A stretch of 64,000 nucleotides of DNA from assembly GCA_963281155.1 (NCBI GenBank), contig CAUJLY010000002.1, positions 2,790,001-2,854,000 on the forward strand, given 5' to 3'. Each line of letters begins with the position of its first letter. Position 1 is the first letter of the stretch. This stretch comes from Rhabditophanes sp. KR3021 (Eukaryota; Nematoda; Chromadorea; Rhabditida; Alloionematidae). The notes beneath the pieces are model-generated. The model searched no databases, was not told where the DNA came from, and saw only the letters and a program-made list of their open reading frames with translations. The translations under genes and the position numbers were made by a program. Shown here one piece after another: positions 12,204-23,506 of this stretch.

Positions 12204-13903
12204 ATGAATCGTTCGCAACTTAATGGCAACACTTATTCCGGCCCTCAATTCGGAGACTCACTTCGTATTTATGAATTGGAAGAAGAAAAGATCATCAGGA
12301 GACGCAGGCATTACAAATATGGTATTGCACTTATATTGCTGGTTGGGTGTATTTACTTGATGATGGACGTTATGCAAATTGGATACAAAGAACCCTTGAT
12401 GGACAAAGAAACAGTTAATAAGGTTAAGAAGTATGTTAATGAAGCTTCGCCGCTTTTGAACAAACCAAGGTCTTGCCAAGACCATTTTAAAGCTGATTTT
12501 GTAGAGCATGGAACAGACGAGTATCAAGAAGTAGACCTAAATTTTGGTGATATGTGCTTAACCAATTCAACTCTGCCAGATCCAGAATTTGCAATTGCAT
12601 TTGTTTTTGACAACTACTTCAACTTCAAGATGCTGGATTCTGTTTTAAATCTCCTTTACCACAAAAAGCATCTTTATTGCATCATATCCAATAATAACAA
12701 GATGAACTCTCAGGATTTGGCAAATTTGTACAAGATGGATCAATGTCTCCCAAATGTGTTTGTTGTAACGAAAAGGGAAGAAGTTGATGGTCATGGCTTA
12801 GAATGCCTGAATTTGATTCGAAACAAACCTTGGAATTATACAATTTTGCTTGATAATGAAGATGTACCTATTAAAAGAATCACACAATTCCCAAGCATAT
12901 TGAAATTATTAAATGGTTCTTCCGATATGAATATAAAGGAAGTCAGACAAGTTAATGCGAAATATTCTGGATCATTTTACCTACGATAAATTGGATATTT
13001 TCAAGAATGAAAGCTTGAACAAACTGTCAAATGTTTCTTGTCAAGTTAGTATTAATACTACTATATTGTCTTCTTCTATAACTTCTACAAACAAAACAAT
13101 CGCGTTACTCCATACTGATGTTCCAACTAATACAGCCGTTTTATCAAGCATAACCGATTCATCAGATTCTGGTAATTCATTTAATACTTCTAATACTATC
13201 ACAACATCTCAGCTAAATACTTCCGGAAATGATACTACTACTGCCCCTCAATTTGTTGTCATTGGACATGGTACTACTACAGAGTCTTCAATGAGTGTTT
13301 CTGGAATTGATAACAGTACTTCTTCAGTAAATACTTATACAAATGGTACTAACCATTGATTTTGAAGTAAATACTACGACTGCTGTTCCAAATAACATTA
13401 CTGATAAAGGTAGTGCTTTTACTCAATTTAGAAGATCGGATCGGCTGAAGCTATATGGTTCGGAGTCTACGATTACTCTGGCAAGAAAAGATGTTGAGTA
13501 TTTTTTTGATCACATTAACTCTACCAAGTTACTTTGCTACTTGTTTGCGCTTAAGGTCACCACTAACTTCAACTTATTTTGGCCAACTCTTCTCGTCAAT
13601 AGACCTCTTGGATTCCCATCTGTTATTGAGCATAAATGCCAAGGTTTCAAAAGCACGCAGTCTAAATTAACAAACAGACTATGTCGATCCTTTAAAAAGT
13701 CCTACAATTATTGTGACCATGTTTCTGGCAGTCTCCAACAAATTCCAAATTACAAGGAGCTTTTCATTAATAATTTCAATACAAGGTATTTTCCCCATGC
13801 CTTTATTTGCTGGACTGATTTTGTGCTGAATAAAAGTCTTCAACTACAATTAATGCCAGTAAATGTTTCATTATACAATAACACAGATGCTGCATGTCAT
13901 TAA
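12204..13903 (+). CDS. GT14 (core-2 / I-branching type) beta-1,6-N-acetylglucosaminyltransferase-like
   Basis: Exon 1 is 12204-12950 and exon 2 is 13006-13903 (55-nt intron). A type II signal anchor (KYGIALILLVGCIYLMMDV, about residues 39-57) implies a Golgi lumenal enzyme. CLNLIRNKPWNYTILLDNED..PIK matches the GT14 motif CxxLxxxKPWxYxINLxGQDxPxKT, although the usual GQD is NED. GSAF and a FWPTLL segment follow the order of the GT14 fold. Oddity: between the halves lies about 115 residues of Ser/Thr/Asn-rich, mucin-like sequence that the family normally lacks. Within it the reading frame changes by one extra base (between about 13331 and 13357) unless a further poorly marked intron is present. 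GT14 enzymes branch O- or N-glycans; the exact acceptor cannot be told. Confidence 0.78.
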
Positions 13904-14269
13904 TTATTCAGATGTTTATTATTTTTGAAACCTTCCTTCAATAAAGTCATGTATTTTTAACTGCTTTCTTTGCTTTCAAATGTATTTATTTATTATTTAG
14001 TACACAACTATCTTTCACTTGTATAAAGGTTGTTGTTATTTAGTAAAATCTAAACATAAAATACGTATCAATTAAATATTTATCTAAAAACTAACTGCTT
14101 AACACCGAATACGTAAATGTGCATGGTCAAAAAAACAAAGATAAGTAGTTATTTTGTTGGTATTAATTATCATTTGTTTGTTAATATTACCTACTCTCAA
14201 AAGTATTAACGAAGATAATAGATACTAATAAGTATTTAAGGTTCAATTTGATATACTTTTTTACACAAA
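13904..14269. other. Intergenic spacer, nothing recognised
   Basis: A+T-rich gap between two plus-strand genes. It presumably includes the promoter of the esterase gene. Confidence 0.5.
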
Positions 14270-16249
14270 ATGATTGGTATTTTCCATTTATTTATTAAAT
14301 TATCAATCGCAGTGACATTATTCAATAAATGGAGTGATGCCCAACAAATTAGTCAGTTCATATTAACCAGAAAACTGAGGTAAGAAAACATTTTTAATTT
14401 ACATTTTGATATCCGTATTTGTAATTATTTCAGTACTGGTTTAATCGAGGGGAGAAGATCAATTACATCTTATCATAATAGAGCGGGTCTTGTATTTGAA
14501 GGGATTCCATATGGCAAAAATACTTCTGAAAAATATAGATTCACCAAACCGTTACCAGTTGATCCATGGAACGGCACATTAGAAACAAAAAGTTTCGGAT
14601 TAAGCTGTATTTACAATTCATCCCTTAAACATACTCCTGACAATGCAGTATTAGGCGAAAACTGTCTGAATATAAATGTGTATACTTCTACGTACTGCTT
14701 ACTTAATGGAAATTGCCCTGTTTTATTTTTTATCCACGGGGGAGGTAATTTAGTTTACGGGCCATCTATGTTTGAAGAAGAAACGATAATCGACAATTTC
14801 GCCAACAACCAGACTAATATTATCTTGGTAACGCCGCATTTTAGATTAGGTGCATTAGGTTTCTTAAATCTAAACCATCAGTTAAATCTATCCATGACCC
14901 AAAATGCGGCTTTATTTGATCTGACATTAGCTTTGGAATGGGTTGGTAGAGAAATCAAAGAATTTGGAGGTAATCCGGATAAAGTTACAGTTGGGGGCCA
15001 TTCATCCGGAGCGGTGTTAGCTAATTTGTTGTCTATATCACCAAAAACAAGGGGATTGATGAGTCAAGTACTGCAACAATCAGGAACCAGGCCATTAACC
15101 ACAACCCAAAATACGAATGAACATGCCAGTAGGATAATTTCGAATATCGTCGGTTGTTCGAGTATATTCACTGATTGGGATAACATCAAAGAAGTTGAAA
15201 AGGTCATTAAATGTTTAAGGGCAGCACCTATTCAAAATATAGTTGATTCTGTGAGAGCTGCTGAAAATCAAAATGTTTCTTTACATGGTGGTGGTACTCA
15301 AGATTATGGGTTCAATTCATTTTTCGAAAAAGATTTAGAATTGTTGGCTGATGAGCGAATGAATATTCCTTTGATGATTGGTACGACTGAGCAAGAATCA
15401 TCAGAATCAAGAAGCTGTGTAAGAAGATACTCGAATGGGTCAACGCTTGTAGATCTAGATCATTTGAAATTCTATTGTGAATATTCGCTAAGTGACGCCA
15501 TCTTTAACAACCAATCTCTAGCCGTAGATATTTGCATGGAGGAATATAAAAATGACCCTGAAAGAGCAATGCACGTACTTGATGATATTCAGCTATTTTA
15601 TTTAACTGTCGTTGATGCAAACACAACAACATTGAATGGTGGATCAGCTTATTTGTATAACTTCGAATATAAGTATGTGGATGATCCTTCTGGACTGGTG
15701 AGTAAAAAGATAGATCAACGTTATCGTCCACTTCATGCCGATGATTGTGTTCTCTTTTTGGGAAATCATGGGAGAATGTACAATGAGCAAGAATATGAAA
15801 TTAGGAAAGTTTACATCGAGCCTTTTGTCAATTTTATCAAAAAAGGCAATCCAAGCAGTATGAATTACAGCTTCGATGCTTTTAATCCCAAACTAAACAA
15901 TTATTTTGCATTTGATTTCGACAAAGATTTAAAAATGCCCGGAATGAGGAATGACTTTCATAAAGCAGCAATTGATTATGTGGCAAAGAAGCTTCTACCA
16001 AATGTCGGCCAATTTTCACTAAATAAAGATGAATGGTTGCACGAATATTACAGATTGCAAGATAAATTGTATTACAACACAAACAATACTTTTCATGATA
16101 ATATTATAGAAGCTGGCAGGTCATCAGCAATAACAACTATGACTATTATTGGTATTATAATTGGCGTTCTTGCATTAATTTTAATCTTATTCACACTATG
16201 GTTCTACTTATATAAGAGCAAGAAATCAAACTACAATACACTTAACTAA
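14270..16249 (+). CDS. Membrane-anchored type-B carboxylesterase (cholinesterase-like)
   Basis: Exons 14270-14379 and 14434-16249 (54-nt intron) give 641 residues. There is an N-terminal signal peptide, then FEGIPYGK and GENCLNINVYTS (family GEDCLxLNVxxP), the oxyanion-hole HGGG and the nucleophile elbow GGHSSGAVL with serine present. A later PLHADDCVLF can supply the catalytic histidine. Near the C-terminus is one transmembrane helix (MTIIGIIIGVLALILILFTL) with a short basic tail. The domain order equals neuroligin/gliotactin-type cholinesterase-like adhesion proteins, but those usually lack the serine. Here serine and histidine remain, so hydrolase activity is plausible. Substrate cannot be told. 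Confidence 0.85.
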
Positions 16250-16319
16250 GACATGATAAATAAAATGTAAAATTATTAAATTAAAATATATTTGAAGACA
16301 GAACATTTATTTAATATAA

Positions 16320-16937
16320 GAATGGCCAAAATATTTAAATCTACATCATTTCAATTAGTTGTTTTCGAGTTTCTTGCCCCAAAACATCGTTATTATAAGT
16401 AATGAAAAAAGCATTAATCACAGGTATTTTGATGATTATTGAATGTTTGAATTGGATTTTTGCAACAAGGCGAACACATTGTGCTTCTTCAGAATAAAAA
16501 TCGGCCTTAACGCATATCAAATTATTCAGCTTAGAAATAGTTTGATTAAATGCTGCTCAAGAGTTAGTTTGCTTAAGACATCTCCAATAGTTACGCATTG
16601 TTCCGCTAGTGTTGGTTAGCTTATTAGGTTTAATATATTTGTTTTAGGAAGAACTGGAAGTTTCATCTGTATTTGGTATATCGCAGAAAAGTATCGTACT
16701 TCAATCGCCAATGTTGATGTCATGAAGTCAATCGAAGAAGTCCGCAAACAAAGATCCCTCAGTGTTCAAACCAGAATCCAATTCATCTTCTTGAAAATTG
16801 CGATTATTCAATACTGGTTTGATGAAAAGATAGTTGCCGAAACTCTAAAGTCCACACAATTCATTCCGAATATCTCTCGGAAAATGGAAATTATGACGAA
16901 CAAGCTATTGGAAAAGAAAAAGAAACATGTCGAATAA
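16320..16937 (+). pseudogene. Protein tyrosine phosphatase C-terminal fragment
   Basis: The reading KTSPIVTHCSASV, then GRTGSF across an intron (16615-16647), is the PTP signature HCxxxxxRTG with cysteine and arginine intact. After it, VDVMKSIEEVRKQRSLSVQTRIQFIFL matches the Q-loop end of the domain, which ends at 16937. Upstream, only about 60 codons before the signature read open and the rest of the catalytic domain (WPD loop, pTyr loop) is not visible, so this looks like a truncated copy. The 33-nt intron, if real, is the shortest in the window. A distant upstream exon remains possible. Confidence 0.6.
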
Positions 16938-17225
16938 TAAGTAGTTCAAAACTTCATTTGCCAATTTAATCCTTTTAATTTATTCATTTAACACTAAATA
17001 AACATTTTAAATGTATTTTGTTGCTTAATAGCTGCTAAATAATCTTTTTATTATTTATTTTAAAAGGAATGAAATGAATGTGAATAAACTAATTTAGTTT
17101 TCAGATCACAAAAACAATTAATTTAAATTAGCTTTACAAATGTTTCCATAAAATTAGATATACAAAGTGCAAAAGTAATAGTTAGATATTGTATGACTTA
17201 AGTGAAAAATCTATTCACAAACTGC

Positions 17226-20200
17226 TTAAGGCGATGTTGGAGTTAATGGAACGGAAGATGTCAAGGCTTGAGAAGATATATTATCATCATTATCAATTTT
17301 TAATGGTTCAATATCCAATAAAAGAGGTTTTTGATGGTCGCACCAATACTGGAATAGTTTTGAGGTGGCATAAATTCCAGCATGTACCTTAAGTAACTTA
17401 AAAACAATAAATAAATCTGTATTGTTGTATAATGTCGAATTGACCCTCTGTTCTTCAGTCTGTTTACGTTCTTTTGATATTGGTGAATGAACTAAAAGTT
17501 TTTGTTTTTCCGACTCTTGTCCAATAATATGATTATCATATCCTTTTGCACTTAAATTTAAGCAGTAGCTTTTTTTGTCTCGGAACAATTCGAAAAGAGA
17601 TTCGTAAAACTTTTGTCTATTCATAAGTTCCCAAATCCAATTTATAATATTTGCAATATTGATAACAAGAAGAATCAGCATCCAACTCCACATGATAATA
17701 AAGATTTTTTCGTTTAATAAGTTGCTAGATAAAACACATTGAACTGAAAAGATATGAATGTCAAATATTGTAAAAGAATTGGTTGAATTTATTTATATAT
17801 CACACCCTCTCAATTTCTATATAAGCTTACGTAATCTGTTTCACATTTTAAATTGATGATAGGCGTCATTTATTATAGTTATAGATCTATACAAATGACT
17901 TATTGTCTACCTTCTGTTACATATAAATTGAATCATCTATCATTCCTAATTCTTAAGAATTCCAACAAGGATTCATTGGGCAAGAAAGAAAATTTTATAA
18001 TTGGTTCTAGCAATTATATAATAAGAAAAAGATTTTACCTGTATAGTTTACTTGTTGGCCAATTTTATTAATTGAAAAATCACAAACTGTTACACGAGGA
18101 AAAAGCCCTGAATTTGTCCATTCTAAATTGTGCTTGATAGCATAATATGAGAAGAAATGATCTCCAATAAATACTTGATAAATTTTCATATGTATCAAAA
18201 CCAAAAATGTGTTGAAAAATTTCATGATAAAATAGCTCAATGTTACATATGTATTTGCATTCATGTATCTCCAGTATTTGTGGCGAATATCAGTAATCAA
18301 ATCTAGTGATTTTGCTAATTGAACAATTTCCTGTTTTTGGGTCTCTGAACCACCGATAAATTCTTTTGCCGCCAATGCTGTTTCATTGATTCGAAAACCA
18401 GTTAACCAGTTCGTGGACCTCCAGATTTGTTGGGGAAACCAGAATGTTGCTGCTTGTATCATTAAAATATAGGGAACCCATTGATAATAAGCAATTTGGC
18501 GCTCATTTCTCATGTCATACTCGATTGGTATAGATTCATTTGTTCTAACAAAATAAGTATTTTCGACTGTGTCGGATACGCCCATGATGATAGCATGTCC
18601 TTTCCTTGTATCTCTATCCCACTATTATCTCTTACACCGATTGTATATGTTAATGTATTATTTTGCAAGGTAATAAAGTTAGTTCTCTATATTCTATTCC
18701 ACATGGAGGTTCCCACTGCTGACATTATATGTCAGGATGGATCAATTAATCTGGTCACTCTCGGATTGCTACACCGAAAGATTATAAAATATTGCAAAGC
18801 TAAGGCTGGCAATGATAATGAAGAACTCAACAAAATCGGACAAGTTGAAGAAATGCTCAAAAAGACAGAAAGTTGGCAAGACACATATAAGAAAGCCCAA
18901 ACAAAAGCTGTAAAAAAAGAAGTAACGCCAATATCAAGTCCACCTGCAACTCTTACAGATGCTATGAGATCAAACCTGCCGATACTACAAAATTTCGATG
19001 GAGTGTCATCGTGGGAGCGGTTCTATACAGGATTCGACATGAGGTATGGCAACTTCAGTAACAAGCAAAAAGTTGTTCTTTTGGAGTCTTTCTGTACAAA
19101 ACAGGCCAAAATCGTCATTGAAACACTTACGCTGGATGGTTATGATCTAGATTTCGAAGAGTTAGTACAACGATTGAAAGAAGGTTTGATGCTCAACAAA
19201 AAGGTGGAAGCCAAAGTAAACGCAAACAAGTTTATGCGTCTCACGGAGTATGAATTAAGAAATGATACGGTGTCCAGTTTATCTCACTTGGAGCAATTAC
19301 TGCACAAGGTAGTTCCTTATCAGTTGGACAAAGTTACCGCAAAAGTCATGATCTTGCTTAAAGCATGTAACAAAACCAAGCAAAAGGATAAAGCCGCTAA
19401 GTTGATTGTTGGATGTTATGAAGATAAGTGTATGTCTCCCGAGGATCTATGTTTCAAACTAGCTGCGCAACTCTTAGACTCACACAAAGCCGATGTTGTC
19501 AAGAAACAACAACCCAAGGAGCACAAGCAACCTAGCTGGAAGTCTAAACAACAGGGAGAAAAGAAACCAGCCGGTAACTTCAATCACCAACATAAACAAA
19601 AAATTAATGCGGTGGATAACTCCCAGTCTATTGTATCCTCTTTTGCTAATTTATCATCCTCTTCCCCTTCCATAAATTCTGATAATTATTGTTTATTATT
19701 TGGCACTAAGTGCACTATTTCATCTATTGTACAGGGCATTAATGCTAGCATTTTGCTTGATTCTGGTGCGTCGATGACATTATTGACCAATAGTTTCTTT
19801 AAAAAATTACATGGCTTGAAGGTGCACAAATTACAACCCCACTTAAAAGTTTCTGATGCACAAGGGCAAAAAGTACCTCTTATAGGTCAAACGAAAATCA
19901 AAATTTTCGACAAGCAAATTGATTGTCTTATATCAAAAAATACCCTTGCAAATGTAGATATTATAATAGGTACAAATGCATTGAATAGATCAAAAGAGCT
20001 ACGGCTAAAGTTGATGTCTTGCTTAGAACAAGATAGCGAAAACAGAACGATTGCTACTCTCAAAGATAGCAACGAAACAGTTAAAGATTTAAAAATTAAA
20101 TTTAAAGATGTGTTTAGCCAACACCCCGAAGATTTGGGTAGAACTAACATTATCAAACATAAGATTGACATAGGCAAAGCTACTCCTATCAGAAGCAAAA

Positions 20201-22973
20201 AAAGGCAAGTTGCCTTAGCCATCAAGGATGAATTTAAGAAAATTATTGATGGGATGTTGAGAATGGGTGTCATTCGAAAAAGTAGAAGCCCATGGGCTAG
20301 TCCGGTTATTTTAGTACCAAAAAAGGACAAAACGATACGAATGTGTGTTGACTTTCGACGACTTAACGAGGTTATTAAGCTTGACTCTTACCCTCTGCCT
20401 AACATCGAGCAACTGCTTTTATCCCTTCACAACAAAAAGTACTTCTCCACCATGGATTGTACAAAAGGCTACTGGCAAATTGAATTGGATGAAGAATCCA
20501 AGCCCATAACCGCTTTTACAACAGACTATGGTCTGTTTGAGTTTAACGTCCTACCTTTTGGACTGGCAACCGCTCCTTCTGAGTTTGAAAGACTTGTTGA
20601 AAGTTTATTTCCGGATATTATCGGCAAATCTGTGTTTGTCTATGTTGATGATATTCTGCTGGCAACAGAAACAGAAGAAGAACACAAAAAGTTACTTGAA
20701 CTCGTGTTAACTAGGTTAGGCAAAGCAAAACTTAAAATTAACCCTGATAAATGCAGGTTATTTGTGAGTAAGTTAGACTTTGTTGGTTTTACAATCAGCA
20801 AGGAAGGTCTCCAACTGGATGAAGCAAAAGTTAAGAAATGCCTTGACTTTGCTAAACCTTATGACATGGTAACCCTACAGAGTTTCCTAGGTTTTGTCAA
20901 CTACTTTAGGAGTTTTATTTATGATCATGCAGCCATGACCAAACCCCTTTACGAGTTGATCAGTAAAAAAAAATTTGAATGGTTAGATTGCCAAAATGAT
21001 GCTTTTGAAAAAGTGAAAAGTGCTGTAAAACATTCCCCAATTCTAATACAGCCAGACATTAAAGGTGCCGTTGCTGGTACGAATCCTTTTGAAATCTACG
21101 TTGATGCTAGTTATCAAGGAATAGGTAGTGTTCTGATGCAAAAGAAAGATGGCATGATGAGACCAATTCTTTTCTATAGTAGATCCTTAAAAAATGCCGA
21201 AAATAGGTACCATATTAGCGACTTAGAGGCATTGGCATTAGTGCAAAGTTTAAAGCGCTACAAAAACATAATCTACAATACTAGAGTTAAGGCCTTCACA
21301 GACCACCAATCCCTAGTTACCTTCTTTAAAAAAGCAGATCTCAACGATAGATTGCTAAGGTGGAGTCTGGTGATTCAAGCGTATGATCTAGAGATTATTC
21401 ATATTGCCGGTAAAAAGAATGTTTTAGCTGATTGTCTTAGTAGATGCCTAAAACCTAACCAGGTTGTAGATAGTGCAGATGATGATGATGTAGAAGTGAT
21501 GGAAATTATTGCTTTGAACACCACAGGTATTAACAACACTCTCATCTCTGAATGTCAACATAAATGCAACATTCTTAGACAAGTCATTAGATGGCTGGAT
21601 TCAGACAACTTCCCCTCTGCTTCCAAAAACACAAAATTAAATAAATTTATTAAGATGAGACACCAACTCTCACTAGATCAAAATGGGTTACTTGTGATTA
21701 ATAAAGATAGACCGGTTGTTCCCCGCTCACTCTATAAGAAGTTGGTTAAAGAAATTCATTTGCCATTACATAGAAGTTTTGTCGACTCCTACAGGCAAAT
21801 CAAAAATAGGTACTACGCACCTGGCATAACATCAGAAATCAAAGACTTGATAGCTAGTTGTACGACCTGTTTAGAAACCTGTCGAAAAAGAAAAATTTTT
21901 AAAAGTTGGCCTAAATGTAGATACCCCCTTGAAAGAGTGCATATGGATTTAGGTTACGTTGAACAATATAAATCATGGTTCCTTGTAATCGTTGATTGTT
22001 TCAGCAAACTCATTTACGCTGAATGGGTGCAGAAACAAGACACAAAAACAATTGTGAAAGAGTTGAACAAATTTGCACAAATACGTGGGTTCCCTCAAAA
22101 AATTGTCTGTGACAATCAAAAATGCTTTAAACACAAAGATTTCACTAATTTTTTGAATAGTAATAACATAGGTCTTGACTACGCTATAGCGTACGAACAT
22201 CATACAAATGGCTATGCTGAAAGAGCAGTTAGAACCATAAAAGATGCAATTGTTAAATTTAAAAATGAATGTAAAACTAAAGCTTTGAAAAAAGCAAAAC
22301 AAAAAATCAACACCCGCATGGTAAAAAACACCGACGAGACAGTTGAACATCAATTTTTAACAAAAACTATTCAACCTTTTGACCTGAGCAAACAACCAAA
22401 AAGGGTAACTGAAAAATTAAACACTGAGGGATACTTTTTAAGACATCCTGATTCAGATGGCCTTAGCTGGGAAAAATGTATTATTGTGTCACGTGATGGT
22501 CAAGTATTTTGTATAAAAGATACATTTGGTAAAATCCACTTCCGCACAGTAAGCTCCGTGCGAACTGTTTTAACCGGGGGATGTCGGATACGCCCATGAT
22601 GATAGCATGTCCTTTCCTTGTATCTCTATCCCACTATTATCTCTTACACCGATTGTATATGTTAATGTATTATTTTGCAAGGTAATAAAGTTAGTTCTCT
22701 ATATTCTATTCCACAGACTGTAAAAATATATTTTGTTATAATTAAAAATATTTACTTACTCAAGCAATACGCATGCATGTATTCATTCCATCGATCTTTA
22801 AACTCAACCTTTGAGAAGCAGTTTAGTGCTGTTCCTAGATAAACTTTAGCGATATTGACTCCAGCCATAAACAACAACAAAAGCGGAGTCAAGCTATAAT
22901 TTAATCTATCCGCAAAGTCGTCCTCGTAATTCTTATTAGTCAACTCCTTCACAAACTTTATTAGGATGTCCAT
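17226..22973 (-). CDS. Innexin 1 (gap-junction protein) split by a retrotransposon
   Basis: Exons 22973-22760, 18566-18039 and 17743-17226 join in phase to 419 residues. Innexin hallmarks are AYCLIENTYFV at the first extracellular loop, IAYYQWVPYILM before TM2, FPRVTVCDF in the second loop and VQCVL..NLLNEKIFI leading into TM4. Innexins form invertebrate gap junctions and hemichannels. The 4.1-kb Ty3/gypsy element at 18570-22715 lies exactly between intron 1 (which starts at 22759) and exon 2. Its 5-bp target duplication recreates CAG|TC, the 3' splice site. If the distal acceptor is used the mRNA would be unchanged, but the polypyrimidine tract is now 4 kb away from that copy, so expression may be reduced. 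Confidence 0.88.
18570..18703 (+). repeat. Left LTR (134 bp)
   Basis: Begins TG and ends CA. Identical by eye over its full length to the right copy. Very short for a gypsy LTR. Confidence 0.95.
18703..22599 (+). CDS. Gag-Pol polyprotein of the Ty3/gypsy element
   Basis: A single 1298-codon frame. The ATG overlaps the last base of the left LTR and the start of the primer-binding site, and the stop is inside the right LTR. Order: Gag-like alpha-helical region (residues about 1-330) without a CCHC zinc knuckle; aspartic protease with DSGAS at about 353; reverse transcriptase with YVDD at about 647-650; RNase H with VDAS at about 800; integrase with an HHCC zinc domain from about H1019 and DDE residues about D1082, D1137 and E1173. 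RT-RH-IN order defines Ty3/gypsy. The usual stretch after the catalytic glutamate is short, passing quickly to a basic C-terminal region. There is no gag/pol frameshift or stop, so the Gag:Pol ratio must be set another way. Confidence 0.95.
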   Translation: MEVPTADIICQDGSINLVTLGLLHRKIIKYCKAKAGNDNEELNKIGQVEEMLKKTESWQDTYKKAQTKAVKKEVTPISSPPATLTDAMRSNLPILQNFDGVSSWERFYTGFDMRYGNFSNKQKVVLLESFCTKQAKIVIETLTLDGYDLDFEELVQRLKEGLMLNKKVEAKVNANKFMRLTEYELRNDTVSSLSHLEQLLHKVVPYQLDKVTAKVMILLKACNKTKQKDKAAKLIVGCYEDKCMSPEDLCFKLAAQLLDSHKADVVKKQQPKEHKQPSWKSKQQGEKKPAGNFNHQHKQKINAVDNSQSIVSSFANLSSSSPSINSDNYCLLFGTKCTISSIVQGINASILLDSGASMTLLTNSFFKKLHGLKVHKLQPHLKVSDAQGQKVPLIGQTKIKIFDKQIDCLISKNTLANVDIIIGTNALNRSKELRLKLMSCLEQDSENRTIATLKDSNETVKDLKIKFKDVFSQHPEDLGRTNIIKHKIDIGKATPIRSKKRQVALAIKDEFKKIIDGMLRMGVIRKSRSPWASPVILVPKKDKTIRMCVDFRRLNEVIKLDSYPLPNIEQLLLSLHNKKYFSTMDCTKGYWQIELDEESKPITAFTTDYGLFEFNVLPFGLATAPSEFERLVESLFPDIIGKSVFVYVDDILLATETEEEHKKLLELVLTRLGKAKLKINPDKCRLFVSKLDFVGFTISKEGLQLDEAKVKKCLDFAKPYDMVTLQSFLGFVNYFRSFIYDHAAMTKPLYELISKKKFEWLDCQNDAFEKVKSAVKHSPILIQPDIKGAVAGTNPFEIYVDASYQGIGSVLMQKKDGMMRPILFYSRSLKNAENRYHISDLEALALVQSLKRYKNIIYNTRVKAFTDHQSLVTFFKKADLNDRLLRWSLVIQAYDLEIIHIAGKKNVLADCLSRCLKPNQVVDSADDDDVEVMEIIALNTTGINNTLISECQHKCNILRQVIRWLDSDNFPSASKNTKLNKFIKMRHQLSLDQNGLLVINKDRPVVPRSLYKKLVKEIHLPLHRSFVDSYRQIKNRYYAPGITSEIKDLIASCTTCLETCRKRKIFKSWPKCRYPLERVHMDLGYVEQYKSWFLVIVDCFSKLIYAEWVQKQDTKTIVKELNKFAQIRGFPQKIVCDNQKCFKHKDFTNFLNSNNIGLDYAIAYEHHTNGYAERAVRTIKDAIVKFKNECKTKALKKAKQKINTRMVKNTDETVEHQFLTKTIQPFDLSKQPKRVTEKLNTEGYFLRHPDSDGLSWEKCIIVSRDGQVFCIKDTFGKIHFRTVSSVRTVLTGGCRIRP
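22582..22715 (+). repeat. Right LTR (134 bp)
   Basis: Identical to the left copy. The polyprotein stop codon (22597-22599) lies inside this LTR. Confidence 0.95.
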
Positions 22974-23506
22974 GATTCAAAGACTGTTAAAAATAATAAT
23001 TCAATAACAACTTTACTAAAATCAAAAGTACTAATAATTTATATTCAAAAATCTACACGTAGGAATCACTTTCTAGAAAGAAGATAAGAATTTGGGTCGC
23101 TTTATCTTTTTTATTAAGAGTTTTGATAATAAATTCTTCATATGTTCCCATCTATGTGCTAAAACAAGGTATGATTGAGAATATGTTTTAACGTGTCCTT
23201 GGGTATGGACATTTTACAGTACGTATTCATTATTTTCATAAAAGCTCAATAACCAAATCAATAGAGATCATAAAATTGCGTAGTATTTATAAACATAGGT
23301 AAATTATTTGCCAAGTGATTAATATTCATTATGAATCATACTCAAAACTTTCAAAACCATTTTTTTTAATTTTTATCATAAATAAATGGAGTTAACAAAT
23401 ACGGTAATGATTATAAAATTTATTGGAATATATTTTGTTATTCATGTAAGGATTACGAATAAAATTATGCTTGTTTAATATTATGTGGTTTAATTTCCGT
23501 GTTGTA

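Larger units (their letters stand above)
18570..22715 (+). mobile_element. Intact Ty3/gypsy LTR retrotransposon
   Basis: The element has two identical 134-bp LTRs beginning TGTCGGAT and ending TTCCACA. It is flanked by the 5-bp duplication GACTG (18565-18569 and 22716-22720). A TGG-starting primer-binding-site candidate follows the left LTR directly (from 18704), and a short GGGGGA purine run (22576-22581) precedes the right LTR. One uninterrupted gag-pol frame fills the interior. Identical LTRs and an open frame imply a recent insertion. No envelope-like frame is present. It is inserted antisense to its innexin host. Confidence 0.97.

Noticed and set aside
19887..20330. 147-codon minus-strand frame inside the retrotransposon
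   Set aside because: Mirror frame of the conserved reverse-transcriptase region; no independent support.
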